DNA of 64,000 bases from positions 31,568 through 95,567 of the forward strand of contig CALXNZ010000007.1 in assembly GCA_944389885.1 (NCBI GenBank), read 5' to 3'. This document shows, in pieces, positions 18,741 through 27,571 of the stretch. The translations under genes were made by a program, and so were the position numbers. Below the pieces are notes generated by a model that was given only the letters and a program-made list of their open reading frames with translations, was not told the origin of the DNA and ran no database searches. The DNA comes from an uncultured Opitutales bacterium (lineage in GTDB: Bacteria > Verrucomicrobiota > Verrucomicrobiia > Opitutales > Intestinicryptomonadaceae). Each line of letters starts with the position of its first letter. Position 1 is the stretch's first letter.

Positions 18741-20195
18741 ATGCTAAGCGCATTTACAAATTGCTTTAAAATTCCCGAATTGCGCCAGAGAATATTTTTG
18801 ACGCTCGGGCTCATTTTTATCGCGCGAGTGGGCGCAGGCATACCTTTGCCAGGAGTCGATCCCGCGCCCCTTCAGGCCTATTACGCGTCTGCGTCGAGCG
18901 CGGGGGGCGGTCTGGCGGGCCTATATAACATGTTCACCGGCGGAGCTATGATGAACGGGGCTATATTTGCGCTCGGAATTATGCCCTACATAAGCGCGTC
19001 GATTATCCTGCAGCTCATGGGAGCAGTCATGCCGAGTCTGGCAAAACTGATGCAGGAAGGCGATACCGGCAGGCAAAAAATAGCCCAATATACCCGCTAT
19101 CTTACAATAGTTATAGCGGCAATTCAGGGCTCTATGCTGACATACGCTCTAATATATAGCCCGGAAACCATATTTACCGATTTCGACCAGAGACAGTACG
19201 GTTCTCTGATAGTTGCGGGAAGTATTCCCATTTTCTTTATGACCAGCGTGATTTATATGACTGCCGGTTGTATGATACTGACCTGGTTGGGGGAACAAAT
19301 AACCCAGCGCGGGGTCGGCAACGGCGTGTCGATAATAATAACGGTGGGCATTATAGACACCTTGCCCGGGGCGTTTTCACAGGCATACCAGCTTGTGTTC
19401 AACCGTGCGGTGGGCGCAGAAAGCGCTGGAATAGGGACTCCGCAGGCGGTCGCAATGCTCGTGCTGTTAGTTGCGGTGACTGCGGGCATAATAGTTTTAT
19501 TACAGGCGGTTCGCAAAGTTCCGGTACAGTACGCAAAGAGAGTTGTGGGGCGCAAAATTATGGGGGGACAGAGTTCCTTCATTCCCTTGAAACTCAATTA
19601 TGCGGGCGTCATGCCGATTATATTTGCAAGCGCGCTCTTGCTGTTTCCGCAACAGATTTTTGGGCAGTTCAGGATTTCGACTTATACGCTAATCTACGGC
19701 GCCTTGGTCTTTGCTTTCACCTATTTCTGGGTTTCAATAATGTTTAAACCCCTGCAAATTTCCGACGAGCTGAAGCGCAATGGAGGCTATATTCCCGGCG
19801 TTCGCCCTGGAGAAGCTACCGCAAAATTTCTCGATTATACTATGACCCGATTGACCTTCGCGGGAGCGGCGTTCTTAGTGATAATAGCTGTGTTGCCAAG
19901 CATATTGATGTCGCATTGGGGGATTCCTCCGAAGATAGCAAACTTTTTCGGCGGCACAGGAGCTCTTATAGCAGTGGGTGTTTCCTTGGACACTATGCGC
20001 CAAGTTGAAACCTATCTCTTGCAACGCCATTACGACGGTTTCCTAAAAGGAGGCCGAATCAGGGGCAGAAGCGTTGGGCAAACCAGACAAATGCTCGACA
20101 CCCGCGAAATAAAAAACCTTTGGGCCTTGTGGACCCCCTTAATCATAATATTTATAGTGGGGCTTTCCGCTTGGATCATACGCAAATGCGCCTAA
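18741..20195 (+). CDS. secY: Sec translocon channel protein SecY
   Basis: 484 residues with about ten hydrophobic membrane segments. SecY is the protein-conducting channel of the inner membrane. Family features are the N-terminal IPELRQRIFLTLGLI, LPGVD loop, GIMPYISASIILQLM (segment 2), the cytoplasmic KRVVGRKIMGGQSSFIPLKLNYAGVMPIIFASALL block, and NGGYIPGVRPGEATAKFLDY. It is last or near-last in the spc operon. There is no Shine-Dalgarno sequence before the ATG. It is slightly longer than E. coli SecY. Together with three PEP-CTERM proteins and many signal peptides in the window, it serves an active export route. Confidence 0.97.
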   Translation: MLSAFTNCFKIPELRQRIFLTLGLIFIARVGAGIPLPGVDPAPLQAYYASASSAGGGLAGLYNMFTGGAMMNGAIFALGIMPYISASIILQLMGAVMPSLAKLMQEGDTGRQKIAQYTRYLTIVIAAIQGSMLTYALIYSPETIFTDFDQRQYGSLIVAGSIPIFFMTSVIYMTAGCMILTWLGEQITQRGVGNGVSIIITVGIIDTLPGAFSQAYQLVFNRAVGAESAGIGTPQAVAMLVLLVAVTAGIIVLLQAVRKVPVQYAKRVVGRKIMGGQSSFIPLKLNYAGVMPIIFASALLLFPQQIFGQFRISTYTLIYGALVFAFTYFWVSIMFKPLQISDELKRNGGYIPGVRPGEATAKFLDYTMTRLTFAGAAFLVIIAVLPSILMSHWGIPPKIANFFGGTGALIAVGVSLDTMRQVETYLLQRHYDGFLKGGRIRGRSVGQTRQMLDTREIKNLWALWTPLIIIFIVGLSAWIIRKCA

Positions 20196-20269
20196 TCGCT
20201 GTGGATTGGGACGTAGTTGTATCTTGTTCTTTTAAAATTTAAAAATATGTTTCAGCAAAGGGGCAACTC

Positions 20270-21040
20270 GTGATACCGATAAAATCCGAACACGATTTGA
20301 GAATTATGAGGCAGTCCTGCGCCGTCGCGGCGGCCGTGCTCGATAAGATGTGCCGCTTCGCAAAAGAGGGGGTCTCAACCTACGATCTCGATATGTGCGC
20401 GAAATCGGCCATGGACGAGCTGGGTTGTCGGAGTGCGTGTTATCGCTATAAGGGCGACAGCTCAAGGTATCCCGGCTACGCGTGCATATCCGTGAACGAC
20501 GAAGTCATACACGGGATAGGGCGCAAGGACAGGATTCTAAAATCCGGGGATATAGTGAGCATGGACGTGAGCGTCTTTTACAAGGGTTTTGTGGGGGACA
20601 ATACGCGGACAGTCATGATAGGCGAATGCTCCCCGGAGGTAAAAAAGCTCGTTGAGGCCACCGGAATGGCTTTGGAATTGGGAATATCCGCGGCGGTTGC
20701 GGGCAATCGCGTAGGGGATATATCCGCGGCCATACAAGGGTATATAGACGCTTGCGGCTACGGCATAGTGAGAGATTTTACCGGGCACGGGGTAGGGCGC
20801 AATATGCACGAAGATCCCGCAATTCCGAATTACGGCAGAGCGGGGACGGGGCCTTTGTTGAGGGCGGGAATGACGCTGGCGATAGAGCCTATGATAACAA
20901 TGTCCCGTTCGGCAGACATATTTATAGACGAAGACGGTTGGACGGTTCGCACGTCCGACGGTTCACCGAGCTGCCATATTGAACATACGGTGCTCGTCAC
21001 AGATGATAAACCCGAAATATTGACGGTGCTTGCCAAGTGA
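20270..21040 (+). CDS. map: Methionine aminopeptidase, type I
   Basis: 256 residues. It removes the initiator methionine from new proteins. The five metal ligands of the family are at D99, D110, H173, E206 and E238 (MDVSV, GDNTRT, GHGVGR, AIEPM, HIEHT), so it should be active. The start is a GTG at 20270, 7 bases after AAAGGGG; this gives the family-typical N-terminus IPIKSEHDLRIMR. It lies 74 bases after secY, without the adk gene seen there in many bacteria, and is followed by a stem-loop rather than infA. Confidence 0.96.
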   Translation: MIPIKSEHDLRIMRQSCAVAAAVLDKMCRFAKEGVSTYDLDMCAKSAMDELGCRSACYRYKGDSSRYPGYACISVNDEVIHGIGRKDRILKSGDIVSMDVSVFYKGFVGDNTRTVMIGECSPEVKKLVEATGMALELGISAAVAGNRVGDISAAIQGYIDACGYGIVRDFTGHGVGRNMHEDPAIPNYGRAGTGPLLRAGMTLAIEPMITMSRSADIFIDEDGWTVRTSDGSPSCHIEHTVLVTDDKPEILTVLAK

Positions 21041-21041
21041 G

Positions 21042-21071
21042 GTTTCACCGGGCGGGGCGGAAACGTTTTTC
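21042..21071 (+). terminator. Possible terminator between map and rpsM
   Basis: GTTTC..CG (21042-21050, two-base bulge) can pair with CGGAAAC (21058-21064), followed by GTTTTTC. It is weak and read by eye only. It would separate the spc part from rpsM-rplQ. Confidence 0.35.
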
Positions 21072-21161
21072 TTAAGATGCGGGAGGCGTATTCGCAAAAA
21101 AAAGACTTTCCAAAACGAAAAAAACAGTCAAACTAACAACCTTTTTTAACAAGAAAACAAT

Positions 21162-21536
21162 ATGCCAAGATTACTCGGAGTAGACATTCCAAACAACAAG
21201 CGTGTCGAGTTCGCGTTGAGATACATTTACGGTATCGGTCCGGCCCGCGCGAAGACAATCTGCAGAGAGTGCGGATTTCCCGAAGAAATGCGCGCGAGCG
21301 AATTGAACGAGGAGCACATCAACAAGATAATGAACGCAGTGTCCAAACACCAGTATAAGCTGGAGGGGGATTTGCGTCGCGAAGTCGTAGGAAACCTCAA
21401 GAGACTTACCGCAATCAAATGCTATCGCGGGATACGCCATGTAAGGGGCCTCCCCGTGAGGGGACAGCGCACGAGCACTAATGCCCGTACCCGCAAGGGT
21501 GTCCGCAAGACCGTGGGCGTTGTGACTAAGAAATAA
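21162..21536 (+). CDS. rpsM: 30S ribosomal protein S13
   Basis: 124 residues. S13 forms bridges to the 50S subunit and contacts the P-site tRNA. It begins [25 protein letters not shown] and ends with the conserved [27 protein letters not shown]. It opens the alpha-type operon. There is no Shine-Dalgarno sequence before the ATG; the 121 bases upstream contain A-rich sequence and a weak stem-loop, but no infA or rpmJ. Confidence 0.97.
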   Translation: MPRLLGVDIPNNKRVEFALRYIYGIGPARAKTICRECGFPEEMRASELNEEHINKIMNAVSKHQYKLEGDLRREVVGNLKRLTAIKCYRGIRHVRGLPVRGQRTSTNARTRKGVRKTVGVVTKK

Positions 21537-21554
21537 TCTCAAGGATTTATTCAG

Positions 21555-22058
21555 ATGAGCGAAGAAGAAAATAACAAGCAAGAAGCGGCGGTAGAATCCG
21601 TCGAAACTACGGCAGCCCCGGAAGCCGCTAAGCCCGCCCAGCCCTCCGCAAGCGATCTGCTTTCTGCGGAAGTCGGCGAAATTAAGGTGCGCAAGGCAAA
21701 AGGCAGCAAGAATGTACATTCCGGAGTTTGCCATATAAACGCAACTTTTAATAACACTAAGGTGTCGTTTACCGATCCCCAAGGCAATGTTATCAGCTGG
21801 TCGAGCGCCGGCAAGATGAATTTCCGCGGTTCCCGCAAAAGCACGGCGTACGCCGCGCAGGTCGTCACGCAGGACGCCGGGAAAGTGGCGATGAGCCATG
21901 GAATGAAAGAGGTTTCCGTAAACGTAAAAGGGCCCGGTATGGGAAGGGATTCGGCAATCCGCTCACTGCAGGCTTTGGGATTTATCGTGACGTCAATTTC
22001 CGACGTCACTCCCGTACCCCATAACGGCTGCCGCGCGCCTAAGCGCCGCCGCGTATAA
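21555..22058 (+). CDS. rpsK: 30S ribosomal protein S11 with an N-terminal extension
   Basis: 167 residues, about 40 longer than the usual S11. The conserved part runs from about residue 53 ([24 protein letters not shown]) through [11 protein letters not shown] and [14 protein letters not shown] to [11 protein letters not shown]. The extension (residues 1-40) is acidic and alanine/proline-rich, with many Glu, Ala and Pro. The start ATG is 9 bases after AAGGA, which supports it; no internal start with a ribosome binding site precedes the conserved part. S11 forms the mRNA exit platform, so the tail would project near the exit site. The role of the tail is unknown. Confidence 0.95.
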   Translation: MSEEENNKQEAAVESVETTAAPEAAKPAQPSASDLLSAEVGEIKVRKAKGSKNVHSGVCHINATFNNTKVSFTDPQGNVISWSSAGKMNFRGSRKSTAYAAQVVTQDAGKVAMSHGMKEVSVNVKGPGMGRDSAIRSLQALGFIVTSISDVTPVPHNGCRAPKRRRV

Positions 22059-22083
22059 AAAATAAGGAAGGAGAATTTCTAAA

Positions 22084-22692
22084 ATGTCTCGTTATACAGG
22101 ACCTACAACCAGGTTGAACCGCCGCTTTGGCCAGGCTCTTTTCCCTGAAAAGAAGGCGATGCAAAACAAGCCCTATATTCCCGGGCAGCACGGCCCGCAT
22201 TTGCGCCGCCGCGTTTCCGACTATTCCATGGGGCTCAATGAAAAGCAGAAACTGCGCTTCATGTTCGGCTTGAGCGAAAAACAATTTAAGCTCACCTTTG
22301 AGCGCGCCAAGAAACAGCGCGGCATCACCGGCGAAATCTTCATGCAGCTGCTTGAACTCAGGCTCGATAATATCATATATCAGCTTGGCTTCGCCCGCAC
22401 CCGCAAAGCCGCCAGACAGTTTGTCACCCACGGGCACGTCCAAGTGAACGGCAAGAAAGTGGACATTCCAAGTTATACTTGCAAGGCAGGAGATGTCGTG
22501 GAAGTCCGCGACCGCACTTCCGCCAGACAGTTGGCCCAGCGCTCGCTCGACGAATCGCAGCTGCGCACGCCGCCCGCCTGGCTCGAGCGCGACGACGCAG
22601 CTTATCGCGGTACCGTGAGCAGGCTCCCGATACGCGACGAAATGGACAAGTCGATAAACGACCAGATAATAGTCGAATTCTATTCGCGTTAG
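22084..22692 (+). CDS. rpsD: 30S ribosomal protein S4, zinc-free type
   Basis: 202 residues. S4 nucleates 16S rRNA folding. It starts MSRYTGPTTRLNRRFG and lacks the CxxxxxxC/CxxC zinc finger of some S4 proteins, so it is of the zinc-free type. The S4 RNA-binding motif is clear (LELRLDNIIYQLGFARTRKAARQFVTHGHVQVNGKKVDIPSY). A doubled AAGGAAGGAG ribosome binding site precedes it. In other bacteria S4 represses the alpha operon; a target site was not identified. Confidence 0.96.
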   Translation: MSRYTGPTTRLNRRFGQALFPEKKAMQNKPYIPGQHGPHLRRRVSDYSMGLNEKQKLRFMFGLSEKQFKLTFERAKKQRGITGEIFMQLLELRLDNIIYQLGFARTRKAARQFVTHGHVQVNGKKVDIPSYTCKAGDVVEVRDRTSARQLAQRSLDESQLRTPPAWLERDDAAYRGTVSRLPIRDEMDKSINDQIIVEFYSR

Positions 22693-22720
22693 ACTTAACC
22701 TTTTAGAAACGGAGAATGAC

Positions 22721-23725
22721 ATGGCCAAACGCCTCGGAAAATTTGAACTTCCAAAGCGCCTCGTAAAGGACGAAGCGTCAGCCACCCCCACATACTCCAA
22801 GTATGTAGCGGAGCCTTTTGAAACGGGATTCGGTTATACGATAGGCAACTCTCTGAGGAGAGTCCTACTCAGCTCCATAGAAGGGGCGGCGATAAGCTCG
22901 ATACGCATCGACGGAGTTGATCACGAATTCCAAAGCGTTGACGGCATAGTAGAAGACGTCACCGACATCGTTCTCAACTTAAAGAAGATAAAAATAAAGA
23001 ACGCCAAGCGCGAGAATAAGAGATTGATGATAGACGTCGAAAAAGAAGGTACCGTGACAGCCGCGGATATCCAGCAGGACGCCGACATCGAAATCGTAAA
23101 TCCCGATCAGGTCATATGCACGCTCGACGGCAAGCGCAGGTTTGTCGCGGAAGTGGAAGTGTCCTGCGGGCGCGGTTGGAGGCCAGCCGACGAGAATAAA
23201 TATGAGGACCAGCCGATAGGCGTGATAGCCGTGGATACCCTGTTTAGTCCCGTGGAATTGGTAAAATATTCGGTGGACGCCACGCGCGTCGGGCAGATGA
23301 CGGATTTCGACAAGCTTACTCTTGAAATATGGACCGACGGGCGCATCACTCCCGACGAAGCCCTGAAAGAGGCCGCTGTAATATTGAAACACCATATAGA
23401 CGTGTTCGACAAGGTAAACGAAGAGGAGATAGAATTCGAGACCGTCGGCAAAGAGGTAAGCGAGGAGCAAAACAGGTTGAGAAAACTGCTCAATATGAGC
23501 GTTAACGAGATAGAATTGTCGGTTCGCGCCGCAAACTGCCTCAATAATGCCAATATTACGACAGTCGGCGAATTGGCGATGAAGTCTGAACAGGAGATGC
23601 TCAAATACCGCAATTTCGGAAAGAAATCGCTGAACGAGATAAAGAGCAAACTCGAACAGCTCGGATTGTCGCTCGGAATGAAGATAGACGAGCGCCTAAT
23701 AGACTCATCAACATCATCACTATAA
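22721..23725 (+). CDS. rpoA: RNA polymerase alpha subunit
   Basis: 334 residues. The alpha dimer scaffolds RNA polymerase assembly. The N-terminal domain has the TIGNSLRRVLLSSIEGAAI block. The C-terminal domain (about residue 255 on) has ELSVRAANCLNNANI, where the DNA-contacting arginine is kept, and FGKKSLNEIKSKLEQLGLSLGM. CGGAG lies 9 bases before the ATG. It sits between rpsD and rplQ in the usual order. Normal in length and motifs. Confidence 0.97.
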   Translation: MAKRLGKFELPKRLVKDEASATPTYSKYVAEPFETGFGYTIGNSLRRVLLSSIEGAAISSIRIDGVDHEFQSVDGIVEDVTDIVLNLKKIKIKNAKRENKRLMIDVEKEGTVTAADIQQDADIEIVNPDQVICTLDGKRRFVAEVEVSCGRGWRPADENKYEDQPIGVIAVDTLFSPVELVKYSVDATRVGQMTDFDKLTLEIWTDGRITPDEALKEAAVILKHHIDVFDKVNEEEIEFETVGKEVSEEQNRLRKLLNMSVNEIELSVRAANCLNNANITTVGELAMKSEQEMLKYRNFGKKSLNEIKSKLEQLGLSLGMKIDERLIDSSTSSL

Positions 23726-23745
23726 AAATTTAGAAAAAATCAGCA

Positions 23746-24381
23746 ATGCGTCACAATAAACACAGACATCAGCTGGGCGTGACAAAAGAGCATAGAGCCG
23801 CCATAATGGCGTCGCTTGGGAGCGCCCTCTTCCGTCACGACAGAATCGAAACTACGCTCGCAAACGCAAAAGCCTTAAAGCCGTTTGCCGAGAAATTGAT
23901 TACCTTGGCAAAGAAAGCCGCCGCAGAAAAGGACGCCGCAAAGAAACTGCATTTCCGCAAATTGGCCATAGCGCGTTTGCGCGATTCCAGCGCGGTGCAT
24001 TTTCTTTTCGTGGACAAGGTCGGCAAGTTTGTAGATCGCAAAGGCGGATATACCCGTATCTATAAGCTTATTCCGCGCATGAGCGATGCCGCGGATATGG
24101 CTATAATAGAGCTTGTGGAAGCGGGAGATCCTTCCAATAAGGAAGCCAGCAAGGCAGCAGGCGGAAAGAAGCCGGCGAAAAAATCGGCGGCCAAGAAGGT
24201 CGAGACGGCTTCCAATGAGTCGGCTCCAGCCGCCGAGGAAGAGTCCAAGGGCGCCGAGGAAACCGTCGCGGACGATTCTGCCAAAAAGGCAAAGAAACCT
24301 GCGGCAAAGAAAACCGCGGCAAAAAAGGCTGCCCCTAAAAAGGCTGCCGAAAAGAGCGCGGATAAATCGGAAGATAAATAG
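23746..24381 (+). CDS. rplQ: 50S ribosomal protein L17 with a lysine/alanine-rich tail
   Basis: 211 residues; ordinary bacterial L17 is about 120-130. The conserved part (residues 1 to about 130) has MRHNKHRHQLGVTKEHRAAIMASLGSALFRHDRIETTLANAKALKP and ends near GYTRIYKLIPRMSDAADMAIIELVE. The remaining roughly 80 residues are low complexity: Lys-Ala-Ala-Lys repeats with two acidic patches, like histone H1 tails. L17 lies near the tunnel exit. It is the last gene of the cluster, and a strong terminator follows. The Shine-Dalgarno sequence is weak. Confidence 0.95.
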   Translation: MRHNKHRHQLGVTKEHRAAIMASLGSALFRHDRIETTLANAKALKPFAEKLITLAKKAAAEKDAAKKLHFRKLAIARLRDSSAVHFLFVDKVGKFVDRKGGYTRIYKLIPRMSDAADMAIIELVEAGDPSNKEASKAAGGKKPAKKSAAKKVETASNESAPAAEEESKGAEETVADDSAKKAKKPAAKKTAAKKAAPKKAAEKSADKSEDK

Positions 24382-24411
24382 TTCTTTTGTCGAATAATTT
24401 TATCGCGGCAG

Positions 24412-24446
24412 ACGCGCTCGGATTTAGAGCGCGTTTGCGTTTTTAA
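24412..24446 (+). terminator. Terminator of the ribosomal protein cluster
   Basis: Perfect 8-base stem ACGCGCTC (24412-24419) and GAGCGCGT (24427-24434) with a 7-base loop, followed by TTGCGTTTTTA. It lies directly after rplQ. Confidence 0.8.
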
Positions 24447-24454
24447 AGGATTAG

Positions 24455-24679
24455 ATGGACTTTAGCTTGTTTTTTGCGTGCGTGATATCCGTGGGGCTGT
24501 TTATAGTGGCCGCGGTATCTTGGATTTTGTCGCGCAAAGGCAAGCACGCCTACGAAGAGCTGGCGCGGTCGGCGACCTTCCACTGCCTGCGCTGCGATTC
24601 AATCTATACCGCTCCCGCCGCGGCAAAAACGGCTTCGTGCCCGAAGTGCGGCTATAAAAACTCAAAGCTAAAATTCTGA
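24455..24679 (+). CDS. Membrane-anchored zinc-ribbon protein, function unknown
   Basis: 74 residues. One strongly hydrophobic segment (residues about 4-26) is followed by a basic turn (RKGKH) and a small ribbon with two CxxC pairs: C44, C47, C62 and C65. The topology is probably N-outside with the ribbon in the cytoplasm, by the positive-inside rule. AAAGGA lies before the ATG, right after the rplQ terminator. guaA starts 12 bases after its stop, so the two form an operon. Rubredoxin-like or rRNA/tRNA-binding roles are possible; I do not recognise a named family. Confidence 0.75.
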   Translation: MDFSLFFACVISVGLFIVAAVSWILSRKGKHAYEELARSATFHCLRCDSIYTAPAAAKTASCPKCGYKNSKLKF

Positions 24680-24691
24680 AACCAAAATACG

Positions 24692-26230
24692 ATGATCCAA
24701 AAAATAGCAGTTCTTGATTTCGGTTCGCAATACACGCAAGTCATAGCGCGTCGCATACGCGAATGTTGCGTGTATTCCGAGATTATGCCGTATGGCACAA
24801 AAGCTTCTGAGCTAAAGAAACAAGGAGTTGTCGGAATCATTCTTTCCGGCGGTCCGGCGAGCGTTCTCGCAAGAAACTCTCCGCGCCCCGATCCCAAAAT
24901 TTTTGACATGGGCGTCCCGGTGCTTGGGATTTGCTACGGGCTGCAGCTTATGGGCAAAATGCTCGGAGGGGAAATCGTATCCAGTAAACAGAGGGAATAC
25001 GGATTCGGGCGGCTGTCGTTCAAAGCCGGAAGTCTGCTGTTAAAGGGGATAGATTCGCCGGCGCAGGTGTGGAACTCCCACGGCGACAGAATTGAAAAAT
25101 TGCCGGCGGGATTTAAGGCGGTCGGCGTGACGGAAAATTCCGCTTATGCCCTTATAGAGGATTCCAAGCGCCGTTTTTACGGAATGCAGTTCCATCCGGA
25201 AGTGGTGCATACTCCATGCGGCATGGATATAATCAGAAATTTCCTATTTGGGATTTGCGGCTGCAAAGCCGATTGGAAGATGTCGGACTATGTGGAGCGT
25301 TCCGTGGCCGCCATACGCGAGAAAGTCGGCGACAAGAAAGTTATATTGGGCTTGAGCGGCGGCGTTGACAGCTCCGTTGCGGCTGCCCTAATCCACAAGG
25401 CGATAGGCAACCAGCTCACCTGCGTATTTGTCGATAACGGCCTGTTGCGCAAGGACGAGCGCGTCAAGGTTGAAAGGCTTTTCAGGGACAACTTTAAAAT
25501 TCGCATGAAAACAGTCCGGGCCGAAAGACTTTTCCTGTCAAAGCTCAAAGGCGTCAAAGATCCCGAGCGCAAGCGCAAAATCATAGGCAAAACTTTTATT
25601 CAGGTGTTTGACAAAGCCGTAAAAAGCATAGGAAAGGTTGATTTCCTTGCCCAGGGCACGCTTTATCCCGATGTGATAGAAAGCGTTTCCATCGCGGGAA
25701 ATCCCGCGTCCTTGATAAAGAGCCACCACAATGTGGGCGGCCTTCCAAAGAAAATGAAACTAAAGCTATTGGAGCCCCTCCGCGAGCTGTTTAAAGATGA
25801 GGTTAGGGCGCTTGGGGCCGAACTCGGACTCTCTAAAGAAGTTTTGTGGCGCCATCCTTTCCCCGGCCCGGGATTGGGAGTAAGGGTTGTGGGAGAGATA
25901 AAGAAATCGTATTTGGACATATTGCGCGAGGCGGACGCAATACTCATGGAAGAAATGTATTCGAGCGGCCTGTATTATAACTTATGGCAGGCATTCGGCG
26001 TATTTTTGCCCGTGAAAACCGTTGGAGTAATGGGAGACGAGCGCACTTATGATAACGTCATAGCCCTGCGCGTCGTGGAGAGCCAGGACGCAATGACGGC
26101 GGATTGGGCCCATGTTCCGCACGAGCTCTTGGCAAAAATTTCCAATAGAATTATAAACGAGGTCAAAGGGGTAAACCGCGTAGTTCTCGACATTTCCTCC
26201 AAACCTCCAGCAACGATAGAGTGGGAATAA
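24692..26230 (+). CDS. guaA: GMP synthase (glutamine-hydrolysing)
   Basis: 512 residues. It converts XMP to GMP with ATP and glutamine, the last step of guanine nucleotide synthesis. The glutaminase domain has the nucleophile in GICYGLQL and the His-Glu pair in MQFHPEV. The ATP pyrophosphatase domain has the P-loop [13 protein letters not shown]. The dimerisation domain ends with [16 protein letters not shown], the family C-terminus. It lies 12 bases after the zinc-ribbon gene and is followed by a strong terminator. There is no Shine-Dalgarno sequence of note. Confidence 0.97.
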   Translation: MIQKIAVLDFGSQYTQVIARRIRECCVYSEIMPYGTKASELKKQGVVGIILSGGPASVLARNSPRPDPKIFDMGVPVLGICYGLQLMGKMLGGEIVSSKQREYGFGRLSFKAGSLLLKGIDSPAQVWNSHGDRIEKLPAGFKAVGVTENSAYALIEDSKRRFYGMQFHPEVVHTPCGMDIIRNFLFGICGCKADWKMSDYVERSVAAIREKVGDKKVILGLSGGVDSSVAAALIHKAIGNQLTCVFVDNGLLRKDERVKVERLFRDNFKIRMKTVRAERLFLSKLKGVKDPERKRKIIGKTFIQVFDKAVKSIGKVDFLAQGTLYPDVIESVSIAGNPASLIKSHHNVGGLPKKMKLKLLEPLRELFKDEVRALGAELGLSKEVLWRHPFPGPGLGVRVVGEIKKSYLDILREADAILMEEMYSSGLYYNLWQAFGVFLPVKTVGVMGDERTYDNVIALRVVESQDAMTADWAHVPHELLAKISNRIINEVKGVNRVVLDISSKPPATIEWE

Positions 26231-26244
26231 GCATTTGCCAAGCG

Positions 26245-26279
26245 GCCGCCTTCAACTTTGGAAGGCGGCTCTTTTTTTG
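26245..26279 (+). terminator. Strong terminator after guaA
   Basis: GCCGCCTTC (26245-26253) pairs with GAAGGCGGC (26261-26269), 7-base loop, then TCTTTTTTT. It sits between the converging guaA and the RNA methyltransferase gene. Confidence 0.88.
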
Positions 26280-26312
26280 CGGTCAAGAAGCTGGACGCCG
26301 CTTTAAAGGCTC

Positions 26313-27548
26313 TCATGAAAGCCGCTCGAGGACAGCTACATTTTCGACATGGCGCGTCTGGGGGAACAAATCGAAAGGTTGGAGGCTCGCCAACTTATAA
26401 CCGTTGGCAACGAGAAATGCCAAGTCGCGGGCTTGGGTATCCGGACCGCAGGATACATATATTATTTTGCGGGGGGCAAAAGAGCAAAGCTGTTGGAGAA
26501 ATTCTGAGTCGCAACCGGATCTTGGAGGGTCTATTATTGCAGAGCAATCGCCGCCGTCAAAAATTTTGGAGACGCCTTCAAATATGGTTTCGGCTTTTCC
26601 AGCGAAAAATTCGCAGTTTGATACGCCGTTTAAGGCGGCGTTCGATTTTGCGCATGCTATGGCTTTCTCGCTTATTTCAATTCCAGCAATCTTCTCAAAG
26701 TCTTTAGAAGCGGCGAGGGCAAATACTCCCACTCCGCAGTATGCGTCAACGAGAAATCTCGGGCCTTTTGCCATATTTATGGCGTATCTTACGAGAGCCG
26801 GCAGTATATGCGGATTGTTTTGAAAAAACTCTCCGGCATAAAATTCATATGTGAGGCCGGAAATTTTCTCCCTCGCCACAGCCCTGTTATCCGTGCATAT
26901 TCCGTCCAAAGTGTCCCTCAAGAGCAGAGTGCCCCCGCGTTTGAGGGAAGGGGCGATTTTCTTAATGCGTTCTCGCTCGAGAGGCAGCGCGGCATTTATT
27001 GCGTCGGAGGCTATGGGGCATTGCGGTACGTCGATTATCTTATTGCGGCGCTCCGCCATAAAAAATCCAACCGGCATTTCTCCGTTCCGCGGCCTTTCGT
27101 AATGCGGCGTTAGTTTGGAGCGGTATCCCGACTGCTTCGGAGATGGAATTGTGGGTTCCACGGGAAATTCTATGCCGCCTATGCGCTTCATCAGCTGGAC
27201 TATCTGCCTGCGCTTCCACTCAAGTTGGGCGCTGTAATCAAGGTGTTGGTATTGGCAGCCTCCGCATTTTCCGTACAATGGACAAAAAGGTTCGCGCCTC
27301 GATGGAGACGGAGATATTACCCTTATGAGGTCGGCTTCGGAATAGTTTTTATGGTTCTTGTAAACGGAGGCCAATACAGTCTCGCCGGTTATGGCAAATG
27401 GCACGGTGACAACCCAGCCATCTATTCTTCCGACGCCAAGCCCAAAATTATTGATGTCGTCTATGTGCAACTCTATTTGCTGTCTATAAGAGAATGGAGT
27501 TGGCACAAAATTCTTCGGCGTTTTTACTGTATTATTATTTTCTGACAT
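26313..27548 (-). CDS. RlmD/TrmA-type RNA 5-methyluridine methyltransferase
   Basis: 411 residues. It is an S-adenosylmethionine-dependent enzyme that methylates uridine C5 in rRNA or tRNA. Four cysteines that should hold an iron-sulphur cluster are at C89, C95, C98 (CPLYGKCGGCQ) and C177. The SAM-binding fold has DAYCGVGVFALAA. The nucleophile is C367 in YVSCGPDTQARDL, and the base is E402 in RHVENVAVLER. A TRAM-like N-terminal part precedes the cluster. The cluster is typical of RlmD-like enzymes, but RlmC, TrmA and Gram-positive RlmCD types cannot be separated without a tree. A second RNA methyltransferase gene lies directly upstream on the same strand. Confidence 0.93.
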   Translation of the reverse strand: MSENNNTVKTPKNFVPTPFSYRQQIELHIDDINNFGLGVGRIDGWVVTVPFAITGETVLASVYKNHKNYSEADLIRVISPSPSRREPFCPLYGKCGGCQYQHLDYSAQLEWKRRQIVQLMKRIGGIEFPVEPTIPSPKQSGYRSKLTPHYERPRNGEMPVGFFMAERRNKIIDVPQCPIASDAINAALPLERERIKKIAPSLKRGGTLLLRDTLDGICTDNRAVAREKISGLTYEFYAGEFFQNNPHILPALVRYAINMAKGPRFLVDAYCGVGVFALAASKDFEKIAGIEISEKAIACAKSNAALNGVSNCEFFAGKAETIFEGVSKIFDGGDCSAIIDPPRSGCDSEFLQQLCSFAPRKIIYVSCGPDTQARDLAFLVANGYKLASLQPFDLFPQTRHVENVAVLERLS

Positions 27549-27571
27549 TTACTATCCCAAATTATCCTAAA

